The notes below the pieces were generated by a model that was not told the DNA's origin, ran no database searches, and saw nothing but the letters and a program-made list of their open reading frames with translations. Below are positions 26,013-34,383 of a DNA stretch of 35,533 bases, one piece after another; positions within the stretch are counted from its first letter, which is position 1, and each line of letters opens with the position of its first letter. A program made the translations under genes and the position numbers. Source of the stretch: Megasphaera sp. (GTDB lineage: Bacteria > Bacillota > Negativicutes > Veillonellales > Megasphaeraceae); NCBI GenBank assembly GCA_022649055.1, contig JALCNL010000017.1:1-35533 (forward strand), in the 5' to 3' direction.

Positions 26013-26041
26013 TAGACTTTATAGGAAAATACTTTTATAAT
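26013..26041 (+). promoter_or_regulatory. Possible internal promoter before holB
   Basis: TAGACT (26013-26018), 17 bases, perfect TATAAT (26036-26041), in the 68-base gap between tmk and holB. Confidence 0.5.
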
Positions 26042-26075
26042 AAACTAGATAGACATTATTTTCGAGGAGGTTTTT

Positions 26076-27068
26076 GTGGTGGATGATTCATATTTTGCCG
26101 ATATCATTGGCCATGACAGAATAAAAAAACGTCTGCGGCATTTAATTGAAATTGATCGAATGCCTCATGCGATTATTTTTACCGGATCCTCTGGCTTGGG
26201 AAAAACTAGTATGGCTGTAGCCGCTGCTTCGGCAATGGTACATCGTCGAGTTCTTTCCAATTGGAAAGAGTATGGGGAACAGTTTATTGTACAAGATCGA
26301 GATGATGTTTATTTTTTGGCACCTATGGGATCCATGCTTAAAGTTGATCAATTTCGTCAGCTTCAGGAAAAACTTATGCTTATGGGAGAACTTGGCAGTA
26401 AACGCATTTGCCTTATTGATCATGTAGAGACAATTAATAAGGAGTTTGCGAATCGCATGCTGAAAATATTAGAAGAGCCGCCGCTGGATGTTTGTTTTTT
26501 TCTTGTTACAAATCAAATTGATATATTGTTACCGACAATTATTTCCAGGTGTGTTGTTTTTTCTTTTGAACCCGTAGAAGATAAAGAAATGGCCGATGGA
26601 TTGGTTCGCCTGCGAGGTGGTACCTTTAAAGACTATGAACAAGCGATTCTGTGGGGCGGGGGAAATGTGCGGACCGTACTGGATTTATTGGATGGGAAAG
26701 GAACGGAAAGTGTGCACTGTGCTCTGGAATTTCTCCGTCTTATGTCAAAGAATGCGTGTCCCTATGCGAAATGGCTGACGATATCAGTTGCTTTTACAGA
26801 TAAAGATACAATGGGAATTTTACGTTGGATAGGTATTTTTTTGCGTGATATGATAGTTATTCGAAACGGGAGCACCCCGGATCAGATACGATTGAAACAA
26901 TATAGAGAAAATATAATAGAATTGCTTCCTTTTTGGTCTGATGAAGCGATATTTAATGGATTAGAAGCTCTTGATGCGGGGACAGAAGCTGTTTTGCGTC
27001 ATGTTAATACACGACTTGTCTGGGATTATGTTATTATCCGATTCCAGCAATCAAAAGGAGGAATTTAG
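26076..27068 (+). CDS. holB: DNA polymerase III delta' subunit
   Basis: 330-residue AAA+ clamp-loader subunit. DIIGHDRIKKRLRHLIE and MPHAIIFTGSSGLGKTSMAVAAA (Walker A) open the protein; DHVETINKEFANRMLKILEEPP holds the region equivalent to Walker B/sensor; TIISRC (SRC motif) follows. The zinc-binding cysteines of E. coli delta' are absent here (AMVHRRVLSNW replaces that segment). The start is GTG at 26076, five bases after GAGGAGG. It abuts ricT with no gap. The B. subtilis order tmk-yaaQ-yaaR-holB is shortened: yaaQ and yaaR are missing. Confidence 0.92.
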   Translation: MVDDSYFADIIGHDRIKKRLRHLIEIDRMPHAIIFTGSSGLGKTSMAVAAASAMVHRRVLSNWKEYGEQFIVQDRDDVYFLAPMGSMLKVDQFRQLQEKLMLMGELGSKRICLIDHVETINKEFANRMLKILEEPPLDVCFFLVTNQIDILLPTIISRCVVFSFEPVEDKEMADGLVRLRGGTFKDYEQAILWGGGNVRTVLDLLDGKGTESVHCALEFLRLMSKNACPYAKWLTISVAFTDKDTMGILRWIGIFLRDMIVIRNGSTPDQIRLKQYRENIIELLPFWSDEAIFNGLEALDAGTEAVLRHVNTRLVWDYVIIRFQQSKGGI

Positions 27069-27920
27069 GTGATAGTTGTAGGCGTACGTTTTAAGGCAGC
27101 CGGTAAAGTATACTACTTTGATCCTACGGGTATCGAATTAAATATAAATGATGGCGTTATTGTGGAAACCGCTCGTGGTATGGAATATGGAACCATTGTT
27201 ATTGCTCCCCGAGATGTTCCTGATAGTGAAGTAGTACAACCATTAAAACCAATAATTCGTAAAGCAACAGCAAAGGATCAACATCAGGTAGAAAAGAACA
27301 GAGAACGAGAAAAAAAAGCGCTTTCGATTTGTCTTGAAAAAATTGCGAAACATAAGTTGCCAATGAAACTTATTGATGTAGATTATACATTTGATATGGG
27401 AAAGATTATATTCTTTTTCACTGCGGACGGACGTATTGATTTTCGTGAACTTGTGCGTGATTTAGCTTCGGTTTTTCGTACACGCATTGAACTCCGTCAG
27501 ATTGGATTGAGAGACGAAGCAAAGATGGTCGGAGGGATTGGTTGCTGTGGCAGACCTTTATGTTGTGCATCTTTTTTAGGTGATTTTAAACCTGTATCCA
27601 TTCGTATGGCGAAAGGGCAGGGAATGTCGCTTAATCCGACTAAAATTTCGGGTATTTGTGGAAGACTTATGTGTTGTTTGCGTTATGAAAATGATTTATA
27701 TACGTCAGGCGAGCTGAAATGTACTAATTGTCAACACAGGTCTACAAAATCTGAAGAACAAAGCGCCCCGGTTGTGGGACAGCGGATTATTACCGATGAG
27801 GGATTGGGGACAATATTGCGAGTCCATATGAAGGATCATACTGTTAAAGTTCAATTAGAGTCAGGACATACTGTCAATGTATCTTGGGCGGATATTGCCG
27901 TTCCAGATCAAGATGATTAA
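27069..27920 (+). CDS. ricT: RicT/YaaT (PSP1-domain) protein
   Basis: 283-residue PSP1-family protein. In B. subtilis RicT (YaaT) with RicA and RicF binds [4Fe-4S] clusters and promotes RNA maturation by RNase Y, affecting sporulation, competence and biofilms. The cysteine-rich core GIGCCGRPLCCASFLGDF and ISGICGRLMCCLRYE has Cys159, 160, 165, 166, 197, 202, 203; Cys218 and Cys221 follow. The N-terminus (GVRFKAAGKVYYFDP) is typical. The start is GTG immediately after the holB stop, with GGAGG inside holB. ricA and ricF are not in the window. Confidence 0.92.
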   Translation: MIVVGVRFKAAGKVYYFDPTGIELNINDGVIVETARGMEYGTIVIAPRDVPDSEVVQPLKPIIRKATAKDQHQVEKNREREKKALSICLEKIAKHKLPMKLIDVDYTFDMGKIIFFFTADGRIDFRELVRDLASVFRTRIELRQIGLRDEAKMVGGIGCCGRPLCCASFLGDFKPVSIRMAKGQGMSLNPTKISGICGRLMCCLRYENDLYTSGELKCTNCQHRSTKSEEQSAPVVGQRIITDEGLGTILRVHMKDHTVKVQLESGHTVNVSWADIAVPDQDD

Positions 27921-28644
27921 ACTTAATAAGCACGAACGTCTTGATGATCTTGTCCTTGATGGAATGAAAATTATACAGCGGGATGATCAATTTTGTTTTT
28001 CTTTAGATACAGTGTTACTAGCACATTTTGGAGATGTACCGTATGGACCGGTTCTTGATTTGGGAACAGGAACGGCGGCGATACCTCTTATTTTGACCGC
28101 GCGCGGAGCGAGAAATATTATTGGGATAGAGTATAATCCGGTTATGGCAGATATTGCTCACCGTAATGTTGAACTGAATAGCCGAAGTGATTATATTCGT
28201 ATTACAGAAGGCGATTACAGGAAGTTAAAAGATTGGTTTTTAAGTGGTGCTTTTTCCGTTGTTTATGCCAATCCGCCGTACCGGGAAATAGGCAGGGGTG
28301 CAGAAAGTAAAATTGAGGGTGTTCGCCGGGCCTGCCATGAAGAAACTGTTTCACTAACGGATGTAATAAAAGCCGCACGCTATGCTCTTAAATACCATGG
28401 ACGTTTTCGCATGGTCCATATAACGGAACGACTAACAGATGTATTGACAGCGATGCGAATGTATAATATAGAACCAAAGTCTTTGTGTATGATTCATGGG
28501 CGAATTCATAAACGGGCCAAGCTTTTTCTTATTGAAGGCATTCGCGGAGGGAAAACAGGTCTTACCGTGCAGCCTCCACTTATTGTTCATAATGAAGATG
28601 GTTCCTATACACAGGTCATCCTGGATTGGTATGGCAAAAAATGA
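27913..28644 (+). CDS. trmN6: tRNA1(Val) (adenine37-N6)-methyltransferase-like protein
   Basis: 243-residue SAM-dependent methyltransferase of the TrmN6/YabB family. ERLDDLVLDGMKIIQRDDQFCFSLDTVLLA is the family start, LDLGTGTAAIPLIL the SAM-binding loop, and ANPPYREIG the NPPY catalytic motif for amino-group methylation of adenine. The frame from 27877 lies within ricT; ATG 27913 overlaps the ricT stop by eight bases and gives the normal N-terminus. It sits where yabB does in B. subtilis; yabA before it and yazA after it are missing. The target in Gram-positive relatives is less well tested than in E. coli. Confidence 0.88.
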   Translation: MIKLNKHERLDDLVLDGMKIIQRDDQFCFSLDTVLLAHFGDVPYGPVLDLGTGTAAIPLILTARGARNIIGIEYNPVMADIAHRNVELNSRSDYIRITEGDYRKLKDWFLSGAFSVVYANPPYREIGRGAESKIEGVRRACHEETVSLTDVIKAARYALKYHGRFRMVHITERLTDVLTAMRMYNIEPKSLCMIHGRIHKRAKLFLIEGIRGGKTGLTVQPPLIVHNEDGSYTQVILDWYGKK

Positions 28645-28666
28645 TATTAAAATAAAGAGGTATGCT

Positions 28667-29509
28667 ATGGCAGAAGTATTTAAAAAAGGAACATTATATC
28701 TTTGTGCGACCCCAATTGGAAATCTTGAAGATATTACATATCGGGCTGTGCGCTGTCTCAAAGAAGCGGATTTAATTGCTGCGGAGGATACTCGTCATAC
28801 AAAACTGCTTTTGCGTGTTTATGGGATTGAAACTCCCCTTACCAGTTATCATGAACATAATAAAGAAACAAAAGGACCACAGCTTTTAAACCGGATGTTG
28901 GCAGGAGATATGATTGCGTTAGTGAGTGATGCGGGCATGCCTGCTATTTGTGATCCTGGCAATGATCTTACTAAACTGTGTATAGAACATAATATTTGTG
29001 TTGTACCTGTTCCGGGAGCGAATGCTGGACTTACGGGATTGATTGCGTCGGGTATGGATACTACAAGATTTACCTTTATGGGTTTTTTGCCTAAAACAAA
29101 AAAACATCGGCAACCTGTACTGGAATCGATTAAATTTTACGAGGGAACATTGATTTTTTATGAAGCGCCTCATCGTATCCAAACAATATTAGCAGAAATT
29201 ATAGATATACTGGGTGATCGTCAGGCTGTATTGTGTAAGGAGCTTACAAAGTGCTATGAACAGTATTTTAGAGGAACACTGACCCAGCTTTGTACAATAT
29301 TGCAAACTCAAGAGGTTCGCGGTGAATTTGTTATCCTTATCGAAGGAGCAAAAATTGACAAGGAAGACGTTAACGGAGATGCAGATTACGTGTCTCTGGT
29401 CCGGGAATTGATGGAACAAGGAATTTCTAAGAAGGAAGCTATCCGTACCGTTTCACGACGATGCGGTGTTTCTAAACGCAGTGTGTACCAGGCTGCGCTT
29501 ATTATATAA
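28667..29509 (+). CDS. rsmI: 16S rRNA (cytidine1402-2'-O)-methyltransferase
   Basis: 280-residue tetrapyrrole-methylase-fold enzyme that methylates the 2'-OH of C1402 in 16S rRNA. GTLYLCATPIGNLEDIT opens the protein; AEDTRHTKLLL, SDAGMPAICDPG, VPGANAGLTGLIASG and FEAPHRI-type (FYEAPHRIQ) motifs follow. The C-terminal RsmI-type helix-turn-helix (MEQGISKKEAIRTVSRRCGVSKRSVYQ) is complete. The long frame from 28496 runs through trmN6; ATG 28667 with AAAGAGG at 28654-28660 is the start. It is in the same cluster as trmN6 and metG. Confidence 0.94.
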   Translation: MAEVFKKGTLYLCATPIGNLEDITYRAVRCLKEADLIAAEDTRHTKLLLRVYGIETPLTSYHEHNKETKGPQLLNRMLAGDMIALVSDAGMPAICDPGNDLTKLCIEHNICVVPVPGANAGLTGLIASGMDTTRFTFMGFLPKTKKHRQPVLESIKFYEGTLIFYEAPHRIQTILAEIIDILGDRQAVLCKELTKCYEQYFRGTLTQLCTILQTQEVRGEFVILIEGAKIDKEDVNGDADYVSLVRELMEQGISKKEAIRTVSRRCGVSKRSVYQAALII

Positions 29510-29545
29510 TCTGCCGGCTCATTTGCCAGCATAGGAGGGACATAC

Positions 29546-31477
29546 ATGTCTGAAAAAAAGAATACCTATTTTATTACTACACCTATTTATTATCCTAGTG
29601 CAAAACTTCATATTGGACATACGTACTGCACAACCATTGCTGATTCACTTGCACGATATCATCGTCTTAAGGGGGATGATGTGTTTTTTCTGACTGGATC
29701 GGATGAACATGGTCAGAAAATTCAGCGTGCGGCTGAAGCTAAAGGAATGACACCCATTGCATATGTTGATGATATTGTGTTGTTATTCCAACAGTTATGG
29801 AAAAAACTGAATATTTCTAATGATGATTTTATTCGTACGACAGAAAAACGTCATGAGATAGTTGTCCAAGAATTGATGCAGAAATCCTATGATAATGGAG
29901 ACATATATAAATCTGAATACGAAGGCTGGTATTGTACACCTTGTGAAACATTTTGGCCGGAAAATAAACTTCCGGAAGGAAAACATATTTGTCCAGACTG
30001 TGGTCGTCCGTTGGAACTTGTTAAAGAAGAAAGCTATTTTCTTAAAATGAGTAAATATGCTGACCGCTGGCTTGCGTTTATTGATGAAAATCCTGACTTT
30101 ATCCAGCCAGAATCGCGGCGCAATGAAATGATTGCTTTTGTTAAAAGCGGTCTGGAAGATCTTTGCGTTTCCCGCACGTCTTTTGATTGGGGAATTAAAG
30201 TTCCGTGGGATCCTAAGCATGTTGTATATGTGTGGTTTGATGCATTGGTCAATTATATTACGGCAGCTGGGTATCATGATAATCCGGAACGATTTAAAGA
30301 ACTTTGGCCGGCAGATTTGCACTTGGTTGGAAAGGAAATTGTTCGATTCCACTCTATTATATGGCCAATCATGCTTATGAGTTGCGGATTGCCTCTTCCC
30401 AAAAAAGTTTTTGGACATGGTTGGCTTATTGTTGATGGTACGAAAATGAGTAAATCCTTAGGTAATGTTGTTGATCCTATTCCACTTATTGAAAAGTATG
30501 GAGCAGATCCGCTTCGTTATTATCTCTTAAAAGAAATTCGATTAGGGCAGGATGGTAATTTTTCACTTCCTTCTTTCATTCGCCGTATTAATGCAGATTT
30601 GGCAAATGATCTTGGAAATTTGCTGCAACGAACCTTGACTATGGTAGAAAAATATGAAGGCGGTGTTGTTGCGGCTCCTTCCATTGCGGAAACGGTCGAT
30701 GATGATTTGTCGGCTTGTGGGGTTGATACCGCAAAACGTTTTGAAATTTTTATGGATGATATGAAAATTAATGACGCCATCAATGATGTATGGGTACTTA
30801 TTCGACGTTCCAATAAGTATATTGATGAAACAATGCCATGGGTACTGGCTAAAGATAATCAAAAGCAAAAACGCTTGGAAACCGTGTTGTATAATCTAAT
30901 GGATTCTTTACGGATTATAGCTATTCTCGTTAGTCCTTATATTCCGTCCAGTGCTGAAAAAATGTGGCAGCAGCTTGGTCTTGGCGATTTTTCAAATGCG
31001 ACATTGCAGACGGCACAAGTATGGGGACAATATCCGGCAGATACCAAGATATCCAAAGGAGCGGCACTTTTTCCAAGATTTGAATTACCTGAAGAAACTG
31101 AAGAAAGTGAGGCGGCAAAACTTGTTTGTACTGCGGCAAAAGAAGTATTTAAGCCGGAAATTGAAATCGATGATTTTGGGAAAGTGGATTTACGTGTAGC
31201 GAAGGTTTTAGCTTGTGAAAAAATTCCTAAAACTTCTAAACTTTTGAAGTTAAGTCTGGATCTTGGAACCGAACAGCGTATCGTTGTTAGCGGAATTTCC
31301 CAGTTCTACAAACCAGAAGATCTTATTGGACATTGTATTATCTGCGTAACAAATTTAAAAGCGGCAAAACTTTGTGGAGTAGAATCAAAAGGCATGCTGT
31401 TAGCTGCTTCAGACGGGGATGGCAAGCTGCAAGTTGCATTTGTTGATGGTATGGCTCCGGGAAGCCGGGTGAGGTAA
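29546..31477 (+). CDS. metG: Methionyl-tRNA synthetase
   Basis: 643-residue class I synthetase charging tRNA-Met. The HIGH motif is KLHIGHTYC; the zinc knuckle has two CxxC pairs (CTPCETFW and CPDCGRPL); VWFDALVNY and TKMSKSLGN (KMSKS) follow. The C-terminus carries the EMAP-II-like tRNA-binding domain (about 540-643, IEIDDFGKVDLRVAKVLACEKI), which usually dimerises. Length agrees with the long bacterial form. AGGAGGG precedes the ATG. No T-box is seen upstream, so expression appears to follow the cluster. It abuts tatD directly. Confidence 0.96.
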   Translation: MSEKKNTYFITTPIYYPSAKLHIGHTYCTTIADSLARYHRLKGDDVFFLTGSDEHGQKIQRAAEAKGMTPIAYVDDIVLLFQQLWKKLNISNDDFIRTTEKRHEIVVQELMQKSYDNGDIYKSEYEGWYCTPCETFWPENKLPEGKHICPDCGRPLELVKEESYFLKMSKYADRWLAFIDENPDFIQPESRRNEMIAFVKSGLEDLCVSRTSFDWGIKVPWDPKHVVYVWFDALVNYITAAGYHDNPERFKELWPADLHLVGKEIVRFHSIIWPIMLMSCGLPLPKKVFGHGWLIVDGTKMSKSLGNVVDPIPLIEKYGADPLRYYLLKEIRLGQDGNFSLPSFIRRINADLANDLGNLLQRTLTMVEKYEGGVVAAPSIAETVDDDLSACGVDTAKRFEIFMDDMKINDAINDVWVLIRRSNKYIDETMPWVLAKDNQKQKRLETVLYNLMDSLRIIAILVSPYIPSSAEKMWQQLGLGDFSNATLQTAQVWGQYPADTKISKGAALFPRFELPEETEESEAAKLVCTAAKEVFKPEIEIDDFGKVDLRVAKVLACEKIPKTSKLLKLSLDLGTEQRIVVSGISQFYKPEDLIGHCIICVTNLKAAKLCGVESKGMLLAASDGDGKLQVAFVDGMAPGSRVR

Positions 31478-32248
31478 ATGTTGTTTGATACGCATTGCCA
31501 TATTAATGACACATCGTATGATGTAGATCGGCAGGCAATGTTACAGCGCGCTTTTGATGCTGGTGTAAGAGTAATGATGTGTCCGGGAACAGATATACGT
31601 ACATCAGCAGAAGCAGTTGCCATGAGCCGCCAATATACGCAGGTATATGCGGCTGTCGGTATTCATCCGGAAGATGCTGCTAGTGCTGATTCTGAAAGTT
31701 TTACGCAAATTCGAAAATGGCTTGAAACTGAAAAGAAAATTGTTGCAATAGGAGAAGTTGGGTTGGATTATCATTGGCCGGAGCCTTCACATGAAGTGCA
31801 GCAAAAGGTATTTATTGAACAGGTAAAACTAGCGGTTGAATACAATATCCCTATCGATATTCATGATCGGGAAGCACATGGGGACACCATGAATATCCTG
31901 CGTCAATATGGCAAGGGACTGCAGGGTGTTTTTCATTGTTACTCAGGCAGCTTAGAAATGGCACAGGAATTGTTAAAAATGGGATTTTATATCGGTTTTA
32001 CGGGTACTATGGTTTTTCCAAAGTCACAAAAATTGAAACGTATTGCTTCAGAGATTCCGCTGGATAGAATTTTAATTGAAACCGATTGTCCCTATCTTAC
32101 GCCGCCGCCATTTCGCGGCAGACGAAACGAGCCCGCATATGTAAAATACGTAGCCGCTGAGTTAGCGAGACTTCGAGGGATGAAACTGGAAGAAATACAA
32201 AAAATTACCTTTGAAAACGGAAAATGTATTTTTAGAATTGATATATAG
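31478..32248 (+). CDS. tatD: TatD-family metal-dependent DNase
   Basis: 256-residue TIM-barrel hydrolase of the TatD family (YabD of B. subtilis, YcfH of E. coli), DNA 3'-5' exonuclease or related nuclease. Metal ligands are in place: FDTHCHIND, GEVGLDYHW (Glu), PIDIHDREAH, GVFHCYSGS, and LIETDCPYLTPPPFRG (Asp). The ATG follows the metG stop without a gap, and the ribosome-binding site GTGAGG lies within metG. It ends the cluster at a strong terminator; rnmV and ksgA, which follow in B. subtilis, are absent. Confidence 0.94.
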   Translation: MLFDTHCHINDTSYDVDRQAMLQRAFDAGVRVMMCPGTDIRTSAEAVAMSRQYTQVYAAVGIHPEDAASADSESFTQIRKWLETEKKIVAIGEVGLDYHWPEPSHEVQQKVFIEQVKLAVEYNIPIDIHDREAHGDTMNILRQYGKGLQGVFHCYSGSLEMAQELLKMGFYIGFTGTMVFPKSQKLKRIASEIPLDRILIETDCPYLTPPPFRGRRNEPAYVKYVAAELARLRGMKLEEIQKITFENGKCIFRIDI

Positions 32249-32260
32249 CCATGTTTTTTT

Positions 32261-32302
32261 TAACAGACTTCAGATACAGGAATATCTGAAGTCTGTTTTT
32301 TT
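32261..32302 (+). terminator. Terminator of the tmk-tatD cluster
   Basis: A 14- to 16-base perfect stem (32263-32276 with 32283-32296, loop of six) followed by a T run to 32302. Confidence 0.92.
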
Positions 32303-32620
32303 GAATAATGGTTAGAAAATATAAGTATAATAATTGATGAAAATGAGCGAATACAGACATAAATTTATATTTATTATGTATTATATCGGATAATCATAGT
32401 TATATAGAATAAAGAATTTTAATAGTATCTATTTGATATAACATATAAAGGTATCATTTTTTTTGTTACACTATACATAGAAATATAATATGTCATATTA
32501 AGCGCTTAAAGAAAGCAGAATTTTTAAAAACAAAGCTATATTTTGTTTTGGTATGGTGTTTTGGGAGGAGAATGGTCTACTCTTAGTTTTATAAAATTAT
32601 GGACATGATGCAAAATAGGG
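32303..32620. other. AT-rich intergenic region before the LysR promoters
   Basis: No credible gene (only frames under 25 codons). It holds a 12-base perfect palindrome TTAAGCGCTTAA at 32498-32509, possibly an operator, in otherwise strongly AT-rich DNA. Confidence 0.4.
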
Positions 32621-32699
32621 TTGCAAAAAGTATCCATAGGGATTATAATTGTCCCAATAATTAAATTAACTTGCCATTTTTAGGTAAATATCATAAAAT
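32621..32699 (+). promoter_or_regulatory. Two tandem promoters of the LysR gene
   Basis: P1: TTGCAA (32621-32626), 17 bases, TATAAT (32644-32649). P2: TTGCCA (32671-32676), 17 bases, TAAAAT (32694-32699). A GGGA/TCCC imperfect palindrome (32638-32654) covers the P1 -10 and may be a regulator site. Confidence 0.6.
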
Positions 32700-32755
32700 A
32701 TTCTTATGGAACTATTAAAATTAGAATAAAATGATTATTTGAAAGGATGGCAACT

Positions 32756-33631
32756 ATGCTGGATTTTCGTATTCATACGTTTCTATGTGTTTGCCGCCAC
32801 ATGAATTATACTAAAGCAGCGGCAGAATTACGCATTACCCAGCCAGCCGTATCTCAACATATACGTTATCTGGAGAAAGAATATGGAGCTAAGCTGTTTA
32901 GTTATACAGGGAAACATCTTGCACTGACACAAGCAGGTCACATCCTTTTGAATGCAGCGGCAACGATTCGGCATGATGATTCTATGTTGAAACAACGGCT
33001 TCAGGATTTACAACGCAACAATAAGTCGATTGCAATGGGAGCTACGCATACTATTGGGGAGTTTTGTATTGTTGACAAGTTAGCGCGTTTTTTGAACCGC
33101 AACCCTAATTTAAATTTACGTTTAGAGATTGCTGATACGGAATATCTATTAAAATTAGTAGATGAAGGAAAAATTGATTTTGCTATTGTTGAAGGTTTTT
33201 TTGAAGTGTGTGAATATGATACGCTGCCTTTTGCTGAAGAACCCTTGATTGCTGTATGTGGACCCGATTACCCAGCAGAAGATATTACGGTTTGGAAAGA
33301 TTTATTAAAAATGCGTATTATTATTCGTGAAAAAGGGGCTGGGGCCCGAGATTTGCTAGAACGGCATTTGGCAGAACACAATTTAACAATAGAAGATTTT
33401 GCACATCGAGTAGAAGCCGGTAGTCCTAAGGCAATAAAAGAGATGGTTTCTCGTAATTGTGGAGTCGCCTTTTTATATGAACATTCTGTCCGCAGGGAAC
33501 TGGAACAAGGATTGCTGCGTCAAGTTCCTATCCGTCATTTTAATGTGCGACATGCGTTTTCTTTTTTATGGCGTAAAGGAAGTATGCATAAACAGACATT
33601 TAAAGATATTTTTAAGCAGTTGAAAAATTGA
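32756..33631 (+). CDS. LysR-family transcriptional regulator
   Basis: 291-residue LysR-type regulator. The N-terminal winged helix-turn-helix (about 2-60) reads YTKAAAELRITQPAVSQHIRYLEKEYGAKLF. A linker helix is followed by a periplasmic-binding-like effector domain (about 88-291). ATG 32747 also opens the frame, but it lies inside the ribosome-binding site GAAAGGATGG, so 32756 is preferred. It points the same way as the two genes after it and is only 47 bases upstream of them, unlike the usual divergent LysR layout; it may be co-transcribed with its targets. Effector unknown; the neighbours suggest a signal tied to iron-sulfur or thiol chemistry, which is inference. Confidence 0.92.
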   Translation: MLDFRIHTFLCVCRHMNYTKAAAELRITQPAVSQHIRYLEKEYGAKLFSYTGKHLALTQAGHILLNAAATIRHDDSMLKQRLQDLQRNNKSIAMGATHTIGEFCIVDKLARFLNRNPNLNLRLEIADTEYLLKLVDEGKIDFAIVEGFFEVCEYDTLPFAEEPLIAVCGPDYPAEDITVWKDLLKMRIIIREKGAGARDLLERHLAEHNLTIEDFAHRVEAGSPKAIKEMVSRNCGVAFLYEHSVRRELEQGLLRQVPIRHFNVRHAFSFLWRKGSMHKQTFKDIFKQLKN

Positions 33632-33678
33632 AGTTTGTTTTGTGATGGGTATATATTCTAGGGAGGGAAATATAAATT

Positions 33679-34371
33679 ATGTTATATTCAACGGAAGTAA
33701 AGAACATGTGCTCTATTAAAAAGGGTGCATATCATGGACCGGCACCAATTCCAGAAGAAGGAAAATGGGTACAAGCTAAAGAAATAAAAGATATTAATGG
33801 GTTGACGCATGGCATTGGCTGGTGTGCCCCGCAGCAGGGTGCTTGCAAACTAACATTAAATGTAAAGGATGGTATTATAGAGGAAGCACTTGTAGAAACT
33901 ATCGGGTGCTCAGGGATGACACATTCGGCGGCAATGGCTTCGGAGATTTTACCGGGCAAGACATTACTTGAAGCACTGAATACGGATCTTGTCTGTGATG
34001 CTATTAATGTTGCTATGCGCGAACTTTTCTTGCAGATTGTGTATGGCCGCACACAAACCGCTTTTTCTGAAGGGGGACTTCCTATCGGAGCCAGTCTTGA
34101 TGATTTAGGAAAAGGTATGCGCAGTCAAATAGGAACTATGTTTGGAACAAATAAAAAAGGGACTCGGTATTTAGAGCTTACGGAAGGATATGTTACCAGA
34201 ATGGCTCTTGATGAAGAAAAACAAGTGATCGGTTATGAATTTATTCATCTTGGAAAAATGATGGAAGCTATAAAAAAAGGTATGGAACCGGCAGAGGCAA
34301 TGGAAAAAGCAAAAGGGCATTATGGCCGTTTTGAGGAAGCATATTCATATATCGATCCAAGAGAACAATAG
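33679..34371 (+). CDS. NifU/IscU-N-like iron-sulfur scaffold-type protein
   Basis: 230-residue protein whose central part resembles the NifU N-terminal (IscU) scaffold fold: GACKLTLNVKDGIIEEALVETIGCSGMTHSAAMASEIL (about 54-91), with Cys56 and Cys77 in the positions of the first two scaffold cysteines and Cys106 possibly the third. Cys11 and Cys49 are further candidates. The C-terminal third (about 130-230, GTRYLELTEGYVTRMALDEE and after) is not part of IscU and looks specific to this subfamily. GGGAGGG lies upstream of the ATG at 33679; M10 is an alternative start. It is followed after 12 bases by the GGGtGRT gene, its usual partner as I recall. Whether it truly assembles clusters is unknown. 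Confidence 0.82.
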   Translation: MLYSTEVKNMCSIKKGAYHGPAPIPEEGKWVQAKEIKDINGLTHGIGWCAPQQGACKLTLNVKDGIIEEALVETIGCSGMTHSAAMASEILPGKTLLEALNTDLVCDAINVAMRELFLQIVYGRTQTAFSEGGLPIGASLDDLGKGMRSQIGTMFGTNKKGTRYLELTEGYVTRMALDEEKQVIGYEFIHLGKMMEAIKKGMEPAEAMEKAKGHYGRFEEAYSYIDPREQ

Positions 34372-34383
34372 GAGGGTTTAAAC

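Noticed and set aside
29795-30418. 207-codon minus-strand frame opposite metG
   Set aside because: It is a shadow of metG with no ribosome-binding site or recognisable motif; the plus-strand synthetase is certain.
32496-32512. CcpA cre site at the TTAAGCGCTTAA palindrome
   Set aside because: At least three mismatches to WTGNAANCGNWNNCW, and the conserved TG and CA ends are missing.
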